64,000 nucleotides of DNA from Halomonas socia (GTDB lineage Bacteria; Pseudomonadota; Gammaproteobacteria; Pseudomonadales; Halomonadaceae). This document shows, piece after piece, positions 37,608-46,375 of the stretch (position 1 is the stretch's first letter; every line of letters begins with the position of its first letter). A program made the position numbers and the translations under genes. The notes beneath the pieces are model-generated. The model saw only the letters and a program-made list of their open reading frames with translations, ran no database searches and was not told the origin of the DNA. The stretch lies in the NCBI RefSeq assembly GCF_010977575.1, contig NZ_CP048812.1, forward strand, positions 806,001-870,000. Direction: 5' to 3'.

Positions 37608-39203
37608 ATGATCAGGAAGAATGCCGACATCGAACACTGGGATGTCGAGAACGAGAAGTTCTGGGAAAGGGAGGGCAAGCGGGTCGCCAACCGCAACCTG
37701 TGGATCTCCATTCCCAGCCTGCTGATGGGATTCGCGGTCTGGATGATGTGGGGCATGATCACCACCCAGATGCAGAACCTTGGCTTTCCCTTCACCACCG
37801 ATCAGCTGTTCACTCTGACCGCTACCGCGGGCCTCGCCGGTGCCACCCTGCGCATCCCGGCCTCGTTCATGATCCGTATCGCCGGCGGCCGCAACACGAT
37901 ATTCCTGACCACCGCGCTACTGATGATTCCCGCGCTGGGTACCGGTATCGCGTTGATGAATCCAGAAACCCCCTTCTGGATGTTCCAGGCTATGGCCCTG
38001 CTTTCCGGAATTGGAGGCGGTAGCTTCGCCTGTTCGATGAGCAACATCTCAAGCTTCTATCCGAAGAGCCAGCAGGGCTATGCCCTTGGCATGAATGCAG
38101 GCCTTGGCAACTTCGGGGTCACTACCATGCAGATTCTGGTGCCACTGGTGATGACAGTGGGCCTCTTCGGCACTATTGCCGGCGCCCCCCTGGCGCTTGA
38201 GAGCTCAAGCGGCACCCTGATCGGTCGCATAGAGGCGGGCACCGATACCTGGATCCAGAATGCCGGCTTCGTATGGCTACTGTTCCTGGTTCCACTGGCA
38301 TTCGCCGGCTGGTTCGGCATGAACAACCTGCGCCCTATCACTCCCAACCCGGGAACACCCTTACAGGCTTTTGGAAAAATCCTTGGCCTTTATGGTGTCG
38401 GAATTCTGGCCACCGTACTTGGCCTCATTGCCCTTGAATGGCTCAATATGTGGCTTGCACTTCCGCTAACCGTTGTGCTGACGCTAATCATGCTTCGCCT
38501 CTTGCCCGGCGAGGACATCAAGCCAAATATTCAAAAGCAGTTCGCTATCTTCAGGGACAAGCATACCTGGTCGATGACCCTGCTCTATATTCTCACCTTC
38601 GGGTCCTTCATCGGCTTCTCAGCAGCGCTACCGCTCTCCATCACTATCATATTCGGTAGCATGGTCGAGGTTACTGCAGACGGCGGTGTGACTCGCGTCG
38701 CCAACCCCGATGCCCCTAGCGCGCTGACCTGGTCCTGGATCGGCCCCTTTATTGGCGCCCTGGTTCGCCCCATCGGTGGTTGGATCTCGGACAAGCTGGG
38801 CGGCTCCTTTGTTACACAGGTCATCACCATCGTCATGGTTGTCGCCGCTATCGCAGCCGGTTACGTGATGATGCTGGCCTACAACGCCACCGACCCCAAC
38901 CCGTATTTCTGGATGTTCATGCTGCTGTTCATCGTTCTGTTTACCGCTAGCGGTATCGGCAACGGCTCCACCTTCCGCAGCATCGGATTCATCTTCGATG
39001 CTCAGAAAAAGGGACCGGTGTTGGGCTGGACGGCCGCGGTAGCAGGCTACGGCTCCTTCATCGCCCCCGTGATGATCGGCAACCAGATACGTGCGGGATC
39101 CCCCGAGGTAGCCATGTACGGATTCGCGGCCTTCTATGCGGTTTGTCTGGTAATCAACTGGTGGTTCTACCTGCGCAAGAACGCCTACGTGAAGAACCCG
39201 TAA
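37608..39203 (+). CDS. narK: Nitrate/nitrite transporter NarK, type II (antiporter-like)
   Basis: MFS transporter of 531 residues resembling E. coli NarK/NarU: FWEREGKRVANRNLWISIPSLL at the N-terminus, FTTDQLFTLTATAGLAGATLRIP, the nitrate signature region GGGSFACSMSNISSFYPKSQQGYALGMNAGLGNFGV, and a second in the C-terminal half (ASGIGNGSTFRSIGFIF). ATG 37608 is preferred to the upstream TTG frame start because AAGGGGG lies 7 bp before it and homology starts there. Longer than E. coli NarK (463) through central loops. Followed by the type I transporter 156 bp later. Confidence 0.9.
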   Translation: MIRKNADIEHWDVENEKFWEREGKRVANRNLWISIPSLLMGFAVWMMWGMITTQMQNLGFPFTTDQLFTLTATAGLAGATLRIPASFMIRIAGGRNTIFLTTALLMIPALGTGIALMNPETPFWMFQAMALLSGIGGGSFACSMSNISSFYPKSQQGYALGMNAGLGNFGVTTMQILVPLVMTVGLFGTIAGAPLALESSSGTLIGRIEAGTDTWIQNAGFVWLLFLVPLAFAGWFGMNNLRPITPNPGTPLQAFGKILGLYGVGILATVLGLIALEWLNMWLALPLTVVLTLIMLRLLPGEDIKPNIQKQFAIFRDKHTWSMTLLYILTFGSFIGFSAALPLSITIIFGSMVEVTADGGVTRVANPDAPSALTWSWIGPFIGALVRPIGGWISDKLGGSFVTQVITIVMVVAAIAAGYVMMLAYNATDPNPYFWMFMLLFIVLFTASGIGNGSTFRSIGFIFDAQKKGPVLGWTAAVAGYGSFIAPVMIGNQIRAGSPEVAMYGFAAFYAVCLVINWWFYLRKNAYVKNP

Positions 39204-39359
39204 CAATAAAATGCCTTCGCCGAGGAGTACCACATTTCTCCGTGGACTGCATGGTCGCTGAGCAGGTGCATCTTAAGGCTGAAGGCAGGCCCTGACCGGA
39301 AGACTTCGCCCCGCTGGCCGGCGTTGGCCAGCCATCGGTATCACTATCAGGAGGGCAGC

Positions 39360-40643
39360 ATGGCAAATGTGCGCTTCAAGCAGTACTCGGTTCTTACCGC
39401 CAACACCTTCGCCTTCACCATGTGCTTCATGGTATGGACCATGTTCGGCGAGATCGGCGTACCTATCGCTGAAGAGCTCGACCTCAACGGCACCCAGTTC
39501 GGGCTGCTGACATCAGTGCCCATACTGACTGGCGCACTGATGCGCCTGCCTCTGGGTGCTCTGACAGACCGTATCGGCGGACGGCCGGTATTCATGGCAC
39601 TGATGCTGGCCACGGTACCGGCCATCTGGGCGGTACAGTTCGCGACCCAGTTCTGGCAGCTGATCTTGCTTGGCGCCGTGGTGGGGCTGGCCGGCAGTGG
39701 CTTCTCCGTTGGCATCACCTACACCGCCAAGTGGTTTGATCGCGGCCGTCAGGGGCTAGCCATGGGGATCTTCGGTGCTGGTAACGCCGGGGCCGCTGTG
39801 ACCAAGTTCATCGCCCCCTCGGTGATCATCTTGCTCGGCTGGCAGGCAGTGCCCAATATCTATGCGGCGATCATGCTCATTACCGCAGTACTCTTCTGGT
39901 TCTTCACTTTTTCCAATCCCGCGCACCGCAACGCCGACCGCCCCTCGCTGAGCGAGCAGGTTGCCGTGCTGCGTGACCCCAAGGTATGGAAGTACTGCCA
40001 GTACTACTCGGTGGTGTTCGGTGGCTATGTGGGTGTGTCCCTGTGGCTGACCCGCTACTACATGAACGAGTACGGCATGGGCATCCAACTGGCGGCGCTA
40101 ATCGCCACCATCTTCGTGCTGCCTTCCGGGGTGGTACGTGCCTTCGGCGGCTGGCTCTCGGACCGCTTCGGTGCCCACACTGTGACCTGGGCCTGTATGT
40201 GGGCCAGCCTAATCGCACTGTTCATCATGTCCTACCCGGAGACCCAGTACTCGGTGCAGGCCGCTGGTGGTGAGGGCACCATCGAGTTCGGCTTTGGCAT
40301 TCCGATCTGGCTGTTCACACTGGCGTTGTTCATGGTGGGCATCGCCTGGGGCATCGGCAAAGCCTCGGTGTTCAAGTACCTATCAGACGAGTTCGACCGC
40401 AATCTTGGCCTGGTCTCCGGCATTGTCGGCCTGGCGGGCGGTGTCGGTGGCTTCCTCCTACCGATCATGTTCGGCGCACTGGTCGACTACACCGGCGTCG
40501 CAACATCGGTATGGATGCTCTGTTTCGGCGTGACCCTGGTATCGATCATCTGGATGTGGTGGACCGAGCGACGCATGCCGATATTCACACGCGACGCGTA
40601 CCACCAACCCACGGTGGTCAATCCCAAGAACCAGGAAGCTTGA
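39360..40643 (+). CDS. narK: Nitrate transporter NarK, type I (proton symporter-like)
   Basis: 427-residue MFS protein of the NarK1/NasA type. ATG 39360 follows AGGAGGGC. Marks: RLPLGALTDRIGGRPVFMAL (loop 2-3 with the family aspartate), GLAGSGFSVGITYTAKWFDRGRQGLAMGIFGAGNAG (nitrate signature 1) and GIGKASVFKYL with GLVSGIVGLAGGVGGF (signature 2). The pair of type II and type I porters parallels the narK1-narK2 pair or NarK fusion of other denitrifiers. Ends before a hairpin. Confidence 0.92.
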   Translation: MANVRFKQYSVLTANTFAFTMCFMVWTMFGEIGVPIAEELDLNGTQFGLLTSVPILTGALMRLPLGALTDRIGGRPVFMALMLATVPAIWAVQFATQFWQLILLGAVVGLAGSGFSVGITYTAKWFDRGRQGLAMGIFGAGNAGAAVTKFIAPSVIILLGWQAVPNIYAAIMLITAVLFWFFTFSNPAHRNADRPSLSEQVAVLRDPKVWKYCQYYSVVFGGYVGVSLWLTRYYMNEYGMGIQLAALIATIFVLPSGVVRAFGGWLSDRFGAHTVTWACMWASLIALFIMSYPETQYSVQAAGGEGTIEFGFGIPIWLFTLALFMVGIAWGIGKASVFKYLSDEFDRNLGLVSGIVGLAGGVGGFLLPIMFGALVDYTGVATSVWMLCFGVTLVSIIWMWWTERRMPIFTRDAYHQPTVVNPKNQEA

Positions 40644-40703
40644 GCTGAGCCATGCCGCCTAGGGCAACACCCGGGCGCTCATCTCACACGCATGGGAACG
40701 AAA

Positions 40704-40723
40704 GCCGGCAGCGCACTGCCGGC
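40704..40723. terminator. Hairpin between narK and the AhpD-like gene
   Basis: GCCGGCAG (40704-40711) and CTGCCGGC (40716-40723) form an 8-bp stem with a 4-base loop between convergent genes. No long T-run follows. Confidence 0.55.
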
Positions 40724-40732
40724 GGTGGGACA

Positions 40733-41050
40733 TCAGCCCTCGGAGAGGTCTTCTATCCAGGTCAGTGATGCCACGCTAGCGGGCAGACCCAGGGTCGGAA
40801 TGGCCAGCATGGCCACCTGCTTCAACGCCTCGGGGGACTCGCCCTCCTCCAGACCACGACGGGCATGGGAGTGCACCGCCCCTTCGGAGCGCGCACCCAC
40901 GGCGAGTGCCAGCTTGACCAGCCGGCGCGTTCGCTCATCCAAGGGGCCGGCCTCGGCGCATGCCTTACCCAACTCCGCGTAGGCGTTCCACACCTCGGGG
41001 TATTGCTCGGCGACCTTGCCCGCGCCGGAGGGAAGTTGCTCTTGGCTCAT
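40733..41050 (-). CDS. Carboxymuconolactone decarboxylase/AhpD-like protein
   Basis: 105 residues; start at 41050 behind AAGGAG. The fold is suggested by EVWNAYAELGKACAEAGPLDERTRRLVKLALAVG and EGAVHSHARRGLEEG; the AhpD-type CxxC is replaced by SEGAVHSH, so peroxiredoxin reduction by a CxxC is not possible. Last gene of a probable nnrS-sirB2-this gene operon (82-bp gap). Function unknown. Confidence 0.75.
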   Translation of the reverse strand: MSQEQLPSGAGKVAEQYPEVWNAYAELGKACAEAGPLDERTRRLVKLALAVGARSEGAVHSHARRGLEEGESPEALKQVAMLAIPTLGLPASVASLTWIEDLSEG

Positions 41051-41132
41051 CGAATCGCTCCTTGTGTGATGGGGTGTCCGGCAGTATAGCCGCAAGAATA
41101 TGGAGTGCCGGCTGCTTGAGTCATACCATGCC

Positions 41133-41528
41133 TCAGGCTGCCGCCAACCAGGAAAGCGGGCTCTTTTGCAGTGCCGCCCCCAGCATATAGATGAAGGCAG
41201 CCATTGCTGCTATCGCCGCGCCACCGCGCACGGCAGGACTTCGCCCTCGCTTGATAGCCAGCGTGCCGAGGCCGATGTAGACAAGCAAGGCGATCAGCTT
41301 GGCGGCTAGCCAGGGATGCTGGTGGGGCCACATCCGAAGCATGACCATCAGTAGCACACCGAGTGTCAGCAACAGAGTGTCGTTGACGTGGGGCAGCACC
41401 TTCACCCAACGGCGCTGCAGCCAGGGCGACTCGCGTACCGACCACCAGGCTCTCAGCGCGAACAGCGCCAGGCTGAGCGTTGCGGCGGTGATATGCAGGT
41501 GCTTGATCAGAAAGTAGTGCTCGATCAT
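41133..41528 (-). CDS. SirB2-family membrane protein
   Basis: 131 residues with four hydrophobic segments and conserved histidines (LIKHLHITAATLSLALFALRAWW; PHVNDTLLLTLGVLL). SirB2 proteins are small integral membrane proteins of unknown function. Lies 19 bp after nnrS, so it is probably part of the same NO-related transcript. Confidence 0.82.
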   Translation of the reverse strand: MIEHYFLIKHLHITAATLSLALFALRAWWSVRESPWLQRRWVKVLPHVNDTLLLTLGVLLMVMLRMWPHQHPWLAAKLIALLVYIGLGTLAIKRGRSPAVRGGAAIAAMAAFIYMLGAALQKSPLSWLAAA

Positions 41529-41547
41529 CTCGGACCTCGCAGAAAGC

Positions 41548-42744
41548 TTAGCCGTCCTTGCCGTCCACGCGAGTGGTCAGCAGCGGTACCGTGTAGTGGA
41601 ACAGGAAGATCAGAAAAGCGATGCACCAGAACAGGATGCTGACGCTGTAGGTCCAATGTGTGACTTGCGGGAACATCGCCAGCACTGGCGAGCGCAGCAG
41701 CGCCCCTGCAAACATCAGCATGAGCCCGATCCCGATGCCTGGCAGGGTGCGAATCTCCCGCCCAGTGTGGCCGAGTGCAACCCGGGACATCATCGCCAGC
41801 ATCATGCTGCCAATGCCACCGATGGCCAGAGCGTGCACTGCCAACTCCACCCGAAATACGCCAGTCTGAGCAAGGGCCCACATCACCAGCCCTACCACGA
41901 TGAAGGCGTAGCTCAAATGCAGGCCCCACAGCAGGGGTTCATACAGGGTCCGCCACCCTTCCCAGCGCGCAAGTCGCACGCCATTGGCGCCAGCGGCCAC
42001 CAGCATGGCCCAACCCAGCAGACCGGGAGGCAGCTCGACCGAGAGCAGAACCGCTAGCTGCAGCAGCACCACGGCGTAGATGGACCACAGAGCGAGGCGC
42101 TCGAGCATCGGCCAGTCGGCCGGCCGCTGGCGTCCCAGCTTGCGCGAGGTAAAGAAGGGAATCACACGACCACCGAGCAGCACCATCAAGGTGGCGATCA
42201 GCAGCACAGCAAGATAGCCTCCCTCGCGGATCAGCAGCCACTGCCCGCGCATTACCCCGATGTGCATCGCCAAGTTGGCTACGGCCAGCAGTAGCAGGAT
42301 GGGCACGAACACCAGGTTGCGCCACTGTCGAGCCGCCAGCACCATTTGGCCTAGGGCTAGCGCTGCCAGCGGCAGGAAAGCCAGGTCGATGACCATCAAA
42401 AGCCCAGCCGACAGCCCCATGGGAAACGCAAGCAGCAGCCGCGCGGCTAGCCAGACGCCGACCAGTCCCAGCAGAAGCCGACCCTGCAGGCTGCGCTGCC
42501 CGGTCCAGTTCTGCGCTGCGGTAAGCAAAAACCCCACCACCACGGCCGCGCCGAACCCGAAGAGCATTTCGTGCTGGTGCCACCACATCAAGCCGCCGTG
42601 AGGACGCAGCAACACGCCGCCGTGCCAGAAGGCGAGCCACACCATCAACGACAGCACCCCGAACAGTGAAGCCAGAAGGAAGAAGGGACGAAAGGCGAGC
42701 CGGGCGATGGGCGCCCCTGACAGCTCGGGTTGGGGTAAGGTCAT
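41548..42744 (-). CDS. nnrS: NnrS family haem-copper membrane protein
   Basis: 398 residues, twelve hydrophobic segments. Opening AFRPFFLLASLFGVLSLMVWLAF, then MWWHQHEMLFGFGAAVVVGFLLTA are typical of NnrS, a haem- and copper-containing protein that eases NO stress in denitrifiers. Upstream a degenerate FNR/Dnr-type box is seen. Divergent from the MarR-type gene only at a distance (both face left), with 196 bp between them. Confidence 0.92.
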   Translation of the reverse strand: MTLPQPELSGAPIARLAFRPFFLLASLFGVLSLMVWLAFWHGGVLLRPHGGLMWWHQHEMLFGFGAAVVVGFLLTAAQNWTGQRSLQGRLLLGLVGVWLAARLLLAFPMGLSAGLLMVIDLAFLPLAALALGQMVLAARQWRNLVFVPILLLLAVANLAMHIGVMRGQWLLIREGGYLAVLLIATLMVLLGGRVIPFFTSRKLGRQRPADWPMLERLALWSIYAVVLLQLAVLLSVELPPGLLGWAMLVAAGANGVRLARWEGWRTLYEPLLWGLHLSYAFIVVGLVMWALAQTGVFRVELAVHALAIGGIGSMMLAMMSRVALGHTGREIRTLPGIGIGLMLMFAGALLRSPVLAMFPQVTHWTYSVSILFWCIAFLIFLFHYTVPLLTTRVDGKDG

Positions 42745-42832
42745 GACAGGAATCCCGACAGTTGCACTTGGACTTTCCCCATTGTGCCTCGCCCGAGGAC
42801 GCCGGAACCATGACAGGCATCAAGAATACTTC

Positions 42833-42845
42833 TTATCAGAATCAA
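42833..42845. promoter_or_regulatory. Weak FNR/Dnr-like box upstream of nnrS
   Basis: Read leftward, TTGATTCTGATAA has a perfect TTGAT half and a poor second half (3 of 5). It is about 90 bp before the nnrS start. Confidence 0.3.
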
Positions 42846-42940
42846 CTCGGCGCTCCTGCGGTATCGAACTACCAAGCGACAATTTCTACCCGACGGGTTG
42901 AGAAATGCGCCGGTTCGGCCTCTGCTGACTGCGTGAGGGC

Positions 42941-43357
42941 TCATGGGAGCTCGGGCCACCCCGGAAGGTGAAACTCCTCCTGAAGATGGCGAAGTTCCGG
43001 CTGGTGCATCTCGGCGATTAACTCGGCAAGCTCGGCCCCCTTCGACAGCAAGTGGACCTCGATACGGCGACGGTCGTCGCGCCCCGGGCGCCTGACCACC
43101 AGGCCGGATTCCTCACAACGATCCACCAGTGCCACGGTACCGTGGTGCTTGGCCTGAAGCCGATCGGCCAACTCGCCCACCGTAGCCCATTCACGAGCCT
43201 CAAAGCCCTTGAGATGCAGCAGCAACTGATACTGCAGCGCGGTCACACCATAATGGCGGCAGATATCCTCGCTTTGTCGCAGAAAACAGCGCAGCTGATA
43301 TCGGAAGTGCGACAACCGCTGGAAATCCTGCTTGGTCAATCGACCGACCTCGGCCAT
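42941..43357 (-). CDS. MarR-family transcriptional regulator
   Basis: 138 residues, winged helix at about 35-100 (GVTALQYQLLLHLKGF, TVGELADRLQAKHHGTVALVDRCEESGLVVRRPGRDDRRRIEVHLLSKG). Divergent from the Yip1-like membrane gene, with a perfect 19-bp palindrome between them that is a likely operator. Signal unknown; the cysteines (Cys24, Cys33, and one in the recognition-helix region) could make it redox-responsive, but this is speculation. Confidence 0.87.
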   Translation of the reverse strand: MAEVGRLTKQDFQRLSHFRYQLRCFLRQSEDICRHYGVTALQYQLLLHLKGFEAREWATVGELADRLQAKHHGTVALVDRCEESGLVVRRPGRDDRRRIEVHLLSKGAELAELIAEMHQPELRHLQEEFHLPGWPELP

Positions 43358-43426
43358 CAGGCACTCCTCTCTATCCCTTCACTTACCTTGACAGGTTTCA
43401 CAGCAAGCGCTAACTGTTAAAACACA

Positions 43427-43445
43427 AATATCACAATGTGATATT
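43427..43445. promoter_or_regulatory. Perfect palindrome between marR-type and Yip1-like genes
   Basis: AATATCACA-A-TGTGATATT has 9-bp arms and a one-base centre. It lies 70 bp from the MarR gene and 78 bp from the membrane gene. It is AT-rich, unlike the surroundings. Most likely the MarR operator. Confidence 0.65.
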
Positions 43446-43523
43446 AGGTGCCGTACTACAGCCCCGCAACCCCTGCTCGGGCCGTCGAAGTCCATGTGCC
43501 AACACGGTCAGGAGGAAAACACC

Positions 43524-44090
43524 ATGAAACTGACCACCGTCATCCGCCTACCCTTTACTCGCACTACAGGCTGGAATGAGCTTCAGCGGCGCAGTCCTTC
43601 CATCCCGCTGCTGGCCTGGACCATCGTGTTGCCCATGTCACTGCTGCCACCGCTGATGCTCTACTATGCTGGCACTCACCATGGAGATGCTTTCGTTGCC
43701 GGCTTCGCCGAGCGAGAGTGGCGCTTCATCACCACCATCTTATTCCTGGCAGAGCTGTTGACCTTCTTCGTGATGGGCTGGCTGATCCACAGCGTAGTCA
43801 ACGCCACCCGTGAGCTTTCGATCAGTTATCACCACGCCTATCTAATCGCTGCCCTGGCGCCGCTGCCACTGTGGTCATCCGCAATAATACTGCTGATACC
43901 CAGCTTGATGCTCAACGCTATGGCGGTATTGGTAGCACTGGGCATTTCGTGCAGCCTGATCTACCACGGGCTGCAGGCACTCTGCGAGCGAGGAGATGAG
44001 GATGTGGTGACCATGTCGGTGACCTACACGATCATGGCCGCCGGGATCATGGCCTGGGGCCTGTTGATGGCAGTGGTCTGGGCCTACTGA
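43524..44090 (+). CDS. Yip1-like integral membrane protein
   Basis: 188 residues with five hydrophobic segments; start at 43524 behind AGGAGG. Resembles the bacterial Yip1/YIP1 domain family (PFTRTTGWNELQRRSPSIPLLAWTIVLPMSLLPPLMLYYAG). No known biochemical role. Divergent from the MarR-type regulator, convergent with the next gene (13-bp gap). Confidence 0.7.
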   Translation: MKLTTVIRLPFTRTTGWNELQRRSPSIPLLAWTIVLPMSLLPPLMLYYAGTHHGDAFVAGFAEREWRFITTILFLAELLTFFVMGWLIHSVVNATRELSISYHHAYLIAALAPLPLWSSAIILLIPSLMLNAMAVLVALGISCSLIYHGLQALCERGDEDVVTMSVTYTIMAAGIMAWGLLMAVVWAY

Positions 44091-44103
44091 TACACCGTCA
44101 GGG

Positions 44104-44496
44104 TCACTGGAAGCCCACCACCTCACCGCTACGATTGAAGGCCAGGAATGCCTCGATACTGCCCATCTGCAGCGTCTCCACCATGCGCCGCAACTGCTGC
44201 TCAATGACCTCATTATCGCCGGGATCGGTCATCGCAGCCGCAAAGACGAGATCCCAATCTTGGCCAGTCTGATTAGACTGCTCGACAAAGGTGGCCATGT
44301 CACTGAGTTCGTCGGGGGTCTTGTCGACACAGGTGACCGGTGTCAAGGCCCCGCCTTCGCCCTGCTCGAAGCGGCGGCGCTGCTCTTCGCTGGGGTAGTC
44401 GGGTAGTTCAGCCCTAGCGCAAACGAACAGCAGCCGCTGCGGCTCGGGCTGTTTACGCGCTTCGGAGAGCAGGTCGGCAAAGTTTGAAATGGCCAT
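44104..44496 (-). CDS. Conserved hypothetical protein
   Basis: 130 residues (MAISNFADLLSEARKQPEPQRLLFVCARAELP to the end). Soluble, acidic, no signal peptide. Similar small proteins are sometimes labelled ribonucleotide reductase alpha in databases, but no RNR domain or motif is visible and that label is unsupported. Transcribed away from hmp. Confidence 0.7.
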   Translation of the reverse strand: MAISNFADLLSEARKQPEPQRLLFVCARAELPDYPSEEQRRRFEQGEGGALTPVTCVDKTPDELSDMATFVEQSNQTGQDWDLVFAAAMTDPGDNEVIEQQLRRMVETLQMGSIEAFLAFNRSGEVVGFQ

Positions 44497-44615
44497 GAAG
44501 TCTCCTTGGGATTCATTGCTCGGATGACGCCCTCAGGTTAGAGGGAAGGCTTCAGCGTTGGAAAGTGTCAATCTCGACCAACTGCGACAGCTCGCCTCAT
44601 GACAACGGCAACAAT

Positions 44616-44638
44616 AACATGTATTTTATATGAATGTT
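44616..44638. promoter_or_regulatory. NsrR operator upstream of hmp
   Basis: A 23-bp imperfect inverted repeat in the 11-1-11 format of NsrR sites: AACATGTATTT-T-ATATGAATGTT. It sits 36 bp before the hmp start, in an AT-rich patch. Confidence 0.6.
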
Positions 44639-44673
44639 ATGAATCAACAGCCACGATCAAGGACTTACTCGCT

Positions 44674-45843
44674 ATGCTCAGCCGTGACCAGGAACTGCTA
44701 ATCGAGGACACTGCCCCGGTGGTAGCCGCACATCTGGATGATATTACCCGCCGATTCTACCCGCTGATGTTCGCGCGCTATCCCGACGTCAAGCCGCTCT
44801 TCAACCAGGCCCATCAGCAAGACGGCGGCCAACCCCGGGCACTGGCTCGTTCGGTGCTGGCGTATGTCCAGCTCCGCAAGGCCCCCCAGCAAGTCCGAGG
44901 CGCCCTGGCCACGGTGGTCAGCAAGCATGTCTCCCTAGATATCCAGCCCGATCAGTACCCTATCGTCGGTGAGTGCCTGATGGCTGCCATTGGCGAGGTG
45001 CTGGGAGATGCTGTCACTCCGGAGATTGCCGCGGCCTGGAGTAGCCTCTACGAAGAGCTCGCCGGCCTGCTGATCGAGCTGGAGGACCACCGCTATCAGG
45101 CGTTCGAGCAGCGCCGCGGCGGCTGGCGCGGCCCCCGCGAATTCCGCATCGCCGAGACCCGCCAGGAGAGCACGGTGATTCGCTCTTTCGTGCTGGAGTC
45201 CGTGGACGGCGGACCGGTAGCCGAACATGCGCCCGGCCAATTCATCGGCGTCAGGTTCAGCATCGACGGCGAGCCGCTCTATCGCCACTACAGCCTCTCC
45301 GATGTACCCAACGGCAGGCACTACCGCATCTCGGTGAAGCGCGAACCACTGGGGCGCGCCAGCCGCCACCTGCACGACGCAATGGCACTGGGCGATACCC
45401 TGGAACTGCTTCCACCGGCCGGCGACCTGACCCTTGCCGAGGGTAACGAGCCCCTGCTGCTGGCCTCTGGCGGCGTGGGCCAGACGCCGATGCTGCCCCT
45501 GGCCAGCCAGGCGCTTGCCCAGGGCCGGCGGGTGGTCTACCTGCACGCCGCTCTGGATGCCGAGCACCACGCCTTCCGCGATGAGGTGACGGCCCTGGCC
45601 GAGGCGCACCCGGGACAGCTGCAAACGGTGACCGTCCACGAGTGCGGCGACCAGGCCGACCATATCGGCCGAGTCGACCGCGCGCTGCTGGCTCGACTGC
45701 TACCGGAGGGCGCACGCTGCTATACCGTGGGTCCCCAGGGCTTCATGAGCGCCGTCGACAAGGCCCTGGCTGAGTTGGGCGTACCAGTAGAGCGTCGCCA
45801 CCACGAGCACTTCGGTCCCTCGCGCCCCCTCGACGCCGCTTGA
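44674..45843 (+). CDS. hmp: Flavohaemoglobin, nitric oxide dioxygenase
   Basis: Converts NO and O2 to nitrate; reduces NO slowly without oxygen. ATG 44674 gives 389 residues (E. coli 396). Globin domain with Tyr29 (B10), Gln53 (E7) and proximal His85 (KHVSLDI), the same numbers as E. coli Hmp; FAD-binding RHYSLSD (about 220-226) and NAD motif GGVGQTPMLPL (about 271-281). The frame is open upstream to 44599, but that would run through the NsrR site. A candidate NsrR operator precedes it and a strong hairpin follows. Confidence 0.94.
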   Translation: MLSRDQELLIEDTAPVVAAHLDDITRRFYPLMFARYPDVKPLFNQAHQQDGGQPRALARSVLAYVQLRKAPQQVRGALATVVSKHVSLDIQPDQYPIVGECLMAAIGEVLGDAVTPEIAAAWSSLYEELAGLLIELEDHRYQAFEQRRGGWRGPREFRIAETRQESTVIRSFVLESVDGGPVAEHAPGQFIGVRFSIDGEPLYRHYSLSDVPNGRHYRISVKREPLGRASRHLHDAMALGDTLELLPPAGDLTLAEGNEPLLLASGGVGQTPMLPLASQALAQGRRVVYLHAALDAEHHAFRDEVTALAEAHPGQLQTVTVHECGDQADHIGRVDRALLARLLPEGARCYTVGPQGFMSAVDKALAELGVPVERRHHEHFGPSRPLDAA

Positions 45844-45867
45844 GACTGACCGGCCCTGCCGACACTT

Positions 45868-45895
45868 CAGCGCCCCGGCATTTGCCGGGGCGCTG
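45868..45895. terminator. Terminator between hmp and the sdhB-like gene
   Basis: CAGCGCCCCGGCA (45868-45880) and its complement (45883-45895) form a very stable stem between two convergent genes. Confidence 0.8.
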
Positions 45896-45921
45896 TCGTT
45901 GGCGAAACCGACGTCAGGCGC

Positions 45922-46362
45922 TCAATACATGTCGAGGCGGGCGAGCTTCTCGCGATCCGCAGGGCTCTGCCGACGCTCTATGGCCGTGGGCGGATCATCG
46001 TTGATCAACCAGGGGCGAATTTTCTCGAACTGGCGGAAGAACAGGCGCTGGTCCACCACCAAGTCGCGGATCATCGGCATACCAGGCAGCGGGCGCAGCG
46101 TCAGGGTGTTGCCGCTGCCCAGTACCTCATCTACCGGCGTGATGCAGGCCAGGCCATTCTTGCCGTTGATATTCATGCCATCCGAGCCACACACGCCTTC
46201 CCGACAGGAGCGCCGATAGGCCAGGGAGGCATCCTGCTGCTTCAGGTGTTCGAGCACGTACAGCACCATGGCTTTGCGAAAGCGCTCCCCCACCTTCAGG
46301 GTTTCCATCCTGGGCAGGTCATCCTGCTCGGGACGGTAGCGATAGAGGCTTACCTCGATCAT
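45922..46362 (-). CDS. Truncated SdhB-like protein ([2Fe-2S] domain only)
   Basis: 146 residues that align with the first 146 of succinate dehydrogenase iron-sulfur subunit Sdh[17 protein letters not shown]-type cluster motif (Cys53, Cys58, Cys73), [23 protein letters not shown] and [11 protein letters not shown]. It then stops (DMY) where full SdhB continues with CxxC clusters; the [4Fe-4S]/[3Fe-4S] domain is missing. A good AGGAGGGTG precedes the ATG. Upstream it abuts the truncated norR remnant, so the locus looks rearranged. Probably a broken duplicate, since the true sdhB would lie in an sdhCDAB operon; a free ferredoxin-like role cannot be ruled out. Confidence 0.75.
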   Translation of the reverse strand: MIEVSLYRYRPEQDDLPRMETLKVGERFRKAMVLYVLEHLKQQDASLAYRRSCREGVCGSDGMNINGKNGLACITPVDEVLGSGNTLTLRPLPGMPMIRDLVVDQRLFFRQFEKIRPWLINDDPPTAIERRQSPADREKLARLDMY

Positions 46363-46375
46363 GACACCCTCCTAT

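Noticed and set aside
44104-44496. Ribonucleotide reductase subunit label for the small hypothetical protein
   Set aside because: No catalytic or ATP-cone motif is present; the label seems to be a database carry-over.
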